From the NCBI GenBank assembly GCA_004335835.1, contig RWJK01001608.1, positions 1 through 35,371 of the forward strand: a DNA stretch of 35,371 nt. Direction: 5' to 3'. The translations under genes were made by a program, and so were the position numbers. The notes under the pieces were generated by a model that saw nothing but the letters and a program-made list of their open reading frames with translations, was not told where the DNA came from and searched no databases. The stretch's first letter is position 1. Each line of letters opens with the position of its first letter. Source of the stretch: Scenedesmus sp. ARA3 (taxonomy: Eukaryota; Chlorophyta; Chlorophyceae; Sphaeropleales; Scenedesmaceae). Positions 33,154-35,371 of the stretch are shown here, one piece after another.

Positions 33154-35371
33154 ATGGGGCAGCACCCTGGATATTACACGAGACAAATAGCCAAGTTGGA
33201 GAAAGAGCTTCAGGTCAAGCAGTCTCAATATCAGATTCAGCAGGATGTGAACGACGGCCTGCGATGGGTGAGTGCGGACGTGTGATTCACGACTATTGTG
33301 TCTTTGCTGGGTCCGTGCCAAAAACAGTAAAACACGTCACTGATGATGAATAACTAATATTGATGGCACAGTGCTGCTGGTTGGCCCAGATAATCTCTCA
33401 TCCCCGGCCTTGCATGGTGTCACTGCTTCCGATGACTCACAGCAGCGCTACACGAGACACTCCCCCAGCGCCTGCAACTTCTTTACTTGGTTGTTTTTTG
33501 ATTTATCGCAGAAAGAGCGGATGCTCAAGGGCGCCATCGCTGCCATGGGAACAGGTGTCAAGGCAGTGAAACCGGCACCCGGCCAGCAATCCAGCGACTG
33601 CACATCGGGCCGGCCTGCAGCACAAAGTATGGGTGCCGCTACGATCCCACCCACGTGGCCGTCGCGCCAGACACACCAGCCAGCAGTTCCGCAGCTGAAC
33701 AGCAACGGCTACTGCCTGCAGGACATGGCAGATGCAGATGCATCGGCAGCTGACAGCTCCACAGTCGATGCTGCCCTGGAGTCTGCAATATTTTCTGCCC
33801 TGGATGAAGACTCCAGCACAGACCTCTTCTTCCCAGACCTCAAAACCAAAGCCCTAAACCACCTGCTAAGCCAGCTCGCAACCACAGAGCTGAAAGTGCA
33901 AAGCTCGCTGCTGCGAATAGGCTGTAGTGACCTGCCAGGTGATGGGCTATACACATCGCAGCTGCTGCAGCAGCTACTGGCAACAGAGGGCCACGAGGGG
34001 CTGCGGGCAGCAGCTGAGGCGTCACCCGAGGAGTGCCTGCTGCAGCTGGCTGCTGCAGTGAAGCAGATCAGCTGCCTGCTGCCAAGGTGCGTGCTGCGGC
34101 AGCTGCTGGCGGCTGGCTATGTGTGTCATTTTGCATCCTGTAAGTTTTCTGCAAGTTTCCTGCAAGTTTCCTGCAATGCCATGCAAAACGCAACAACAGC
34201 TGACCATGCCTACGCCGTGTGTGAATCTTGACGTGGACAACCAGTTTGAAATGCACCAAGCTAAGCAGAAAGCAAGAACCGAGCGCTCTGTTTTGGCCGC
34301 TGCTGCTGCTGCTGCTGCTGGTGGTTCGCAGGTACGATGATGAAGATGACAGCAGCTGCCAAGTCAGTGGCTGGTCAGCACGCTCGCAGCTGGACTGCCT
34401 GATTGATCAGCAAGTGCAGTCGGCAGTTGCTCGCTCCATTGCTGGCAAGCCTTGTGCTGCACTGCAGCACCTGGCAGTGAACATGGAGACAATGCGGCAG
34501 CAGGCTTACCCAGACGGCTGGTTTGCACGCGTGGCTGCTGCGGTGCAGCTGACAGCTGGTCAGAAGGCAGTGTTCAGGGCAGCTTGGGGCAAGGCTGCAG
34601 CTGACAGAGCATCACTGCTGGCGAAGCATGAGTTACTGGCACAGCAGCTGCAGCCGCTGCAGCAGCAGCAGGCGGCGGTGCAGCAGGAATTTGGTGCGAG
34701 GGTTCAGAAGGCTTCTGAGCGCTGTGTTTTAAGCATGCAGAAGGCACGGCAGAGCATGCAGGCCTTGCAGGGGTCTGGGACTGGTGCTGCTGCTGCTGCT
34801 GCTGCTGTTGCAGTGGGAGCACAGGCACCTGCTTACCAAGGCACCTCAGGTGCATTCAGCTTTGGCAGCCTGCACAACAACACCAGCACTCCAGGCGCAG
34901 CAGCAGCCATAGTCTACCGCAGCAGCACGCCCCCCGGCGGCTGCAATAGCACCTGCAGCGGCAGCAGCAGCAGCAGCGCCAGCACAGCATCTGCTGCTGC
35001 AGTTGCTGCTCTGTACAGCAACACTGCCGTACTGGCAGGTGTTACGCGCACTGGCCGGCTGCTGCAGCAGCAGCAGCAGCTTGGCGGCATCAGGCCAAGC
35101 TCGGCAGCTGCTGTAACCAATGCTGACATGGTTCTGTCCATGACATGCAGTGTGGAGGGACCTATGGCCACAGCAGCAGCAGCAGCTGGCAACAATCCCT
35201 TCAGTCTTGCATGCGATCCGCAAGTACTGCTGTGCGAGCTAAGGCCGGGGCAGCTGCAGCTGCAGCAGAAGCTGGCAGCAGTGCGTGCCTCTCTGGGTGT
35301 GCTGCATACCTGGTGCGGGCTGGTGTGTTATAACACGCTGAGCCGCAAGCAGCTGGCAGTGGCTGCGGTCA
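33154..35371 (+). CDS. Gln/Ala-rich coiled-coil protein, possible bZIP-type regulator (3' end beyond window)
   Basis: Exons 33154-33267, 33512-34086 and 34332 to the window edge join in phase (TGG|GTGAGT to TTATCGCAG|AAA; AG|GTGCGT to TTCGCAG|G). The first part, GYYTRQIAKLEKELQVKQSQ through NDGLRWKERMLKGAI, is heptad-like. An acidic Ser/Asp stretch follows (DADASAADSSTVDAALES), then PDGWFARVAAAVQLTAGQKA and ADRASLLAKHELLAQQLQ, a Leu-rich helical segment of a kind I associate with algal bZIP proteins. Poly-Ala, poly-Ser and poly-Gln runs come from GCT/AGC/CAG repeats. A basic-looking peptide (KDQRKHIKELQNR) is encoded at 33052-33090, but joining it needs a 33-bp intron, so the true start may lie upstream. 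The frame is open to the end of the window with no stop. Confidence 0.55.

Overview
The window looks like nuclear DNA of a green alga, most likely a chlorophycean. The evidence is dense GT-AG introns, pervasive CAG/CTG arrays, TGTAA-type polyadenylation motifs, a nuclear gene for plastid ribosomal protein L29 and a large secreted Cys-rich protein with a Pro/Ser hinge. The species assignment is inference; no marker gene is present.

Layout. Positions 1-983 hold the 3' end of a plus-strand gene (possibly a Nudix hydrolase), with a 129-bp tandem repeat upstream and a second copy of the terminal exon. Positions 984-5034 have no convincing gene. Positions 5035-17074 (minus) carry one 17-exon gene for a secreted protein of about 1,703 residues; every exon phase joins and the total length is divisible by three. 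A doubtful minus ORF lies at 17385-17957. Plastid L29 (19522-21174, minus) and a UbiA-family prenyltransferase (21676-24961, plus) diverge from a 501-bp promoter region and both products appear plastid-directed. Positions 25613-29210 have no convincing gene. A ubiquitin-RUB/NEDD8 fusion gene occupies 29287-31840 (plus). Coding strand is ambiguous at 32.1-32.9 kb. A Gln/Ala-rich coiled-coil protein, possibly a bZIP-type regulator, starts near 33154 and runs off the window.

The most unusual feature is structural. Many exons are accompanied in the adjoining introns by partial copies that keep one splice site, the exon end next to it and some intron sequence. I call these exon echoes and count about 20 across four genes. 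In the prenyltransferase gene, exons 3 to 6 each have a 5' echo upstream and a 3' echo downstream. Differences between echo and exon are mostly synonymous although the echoes are now broken, so they probably derive from a diverged functional copy rather than from decay in place.

A second discovery is a short insertion family ending in (ATG)n. Three copies are bounded by 13-bp direct repeats and are truncated to different lengths at the other end, as 5'-truncated retroposons are; a fourth related copy has no clear target duplication. One copy sits inside an exon echo. The 50-base N run at 25241-25290 lies inside an echo, so assembly effects must be excluded there.
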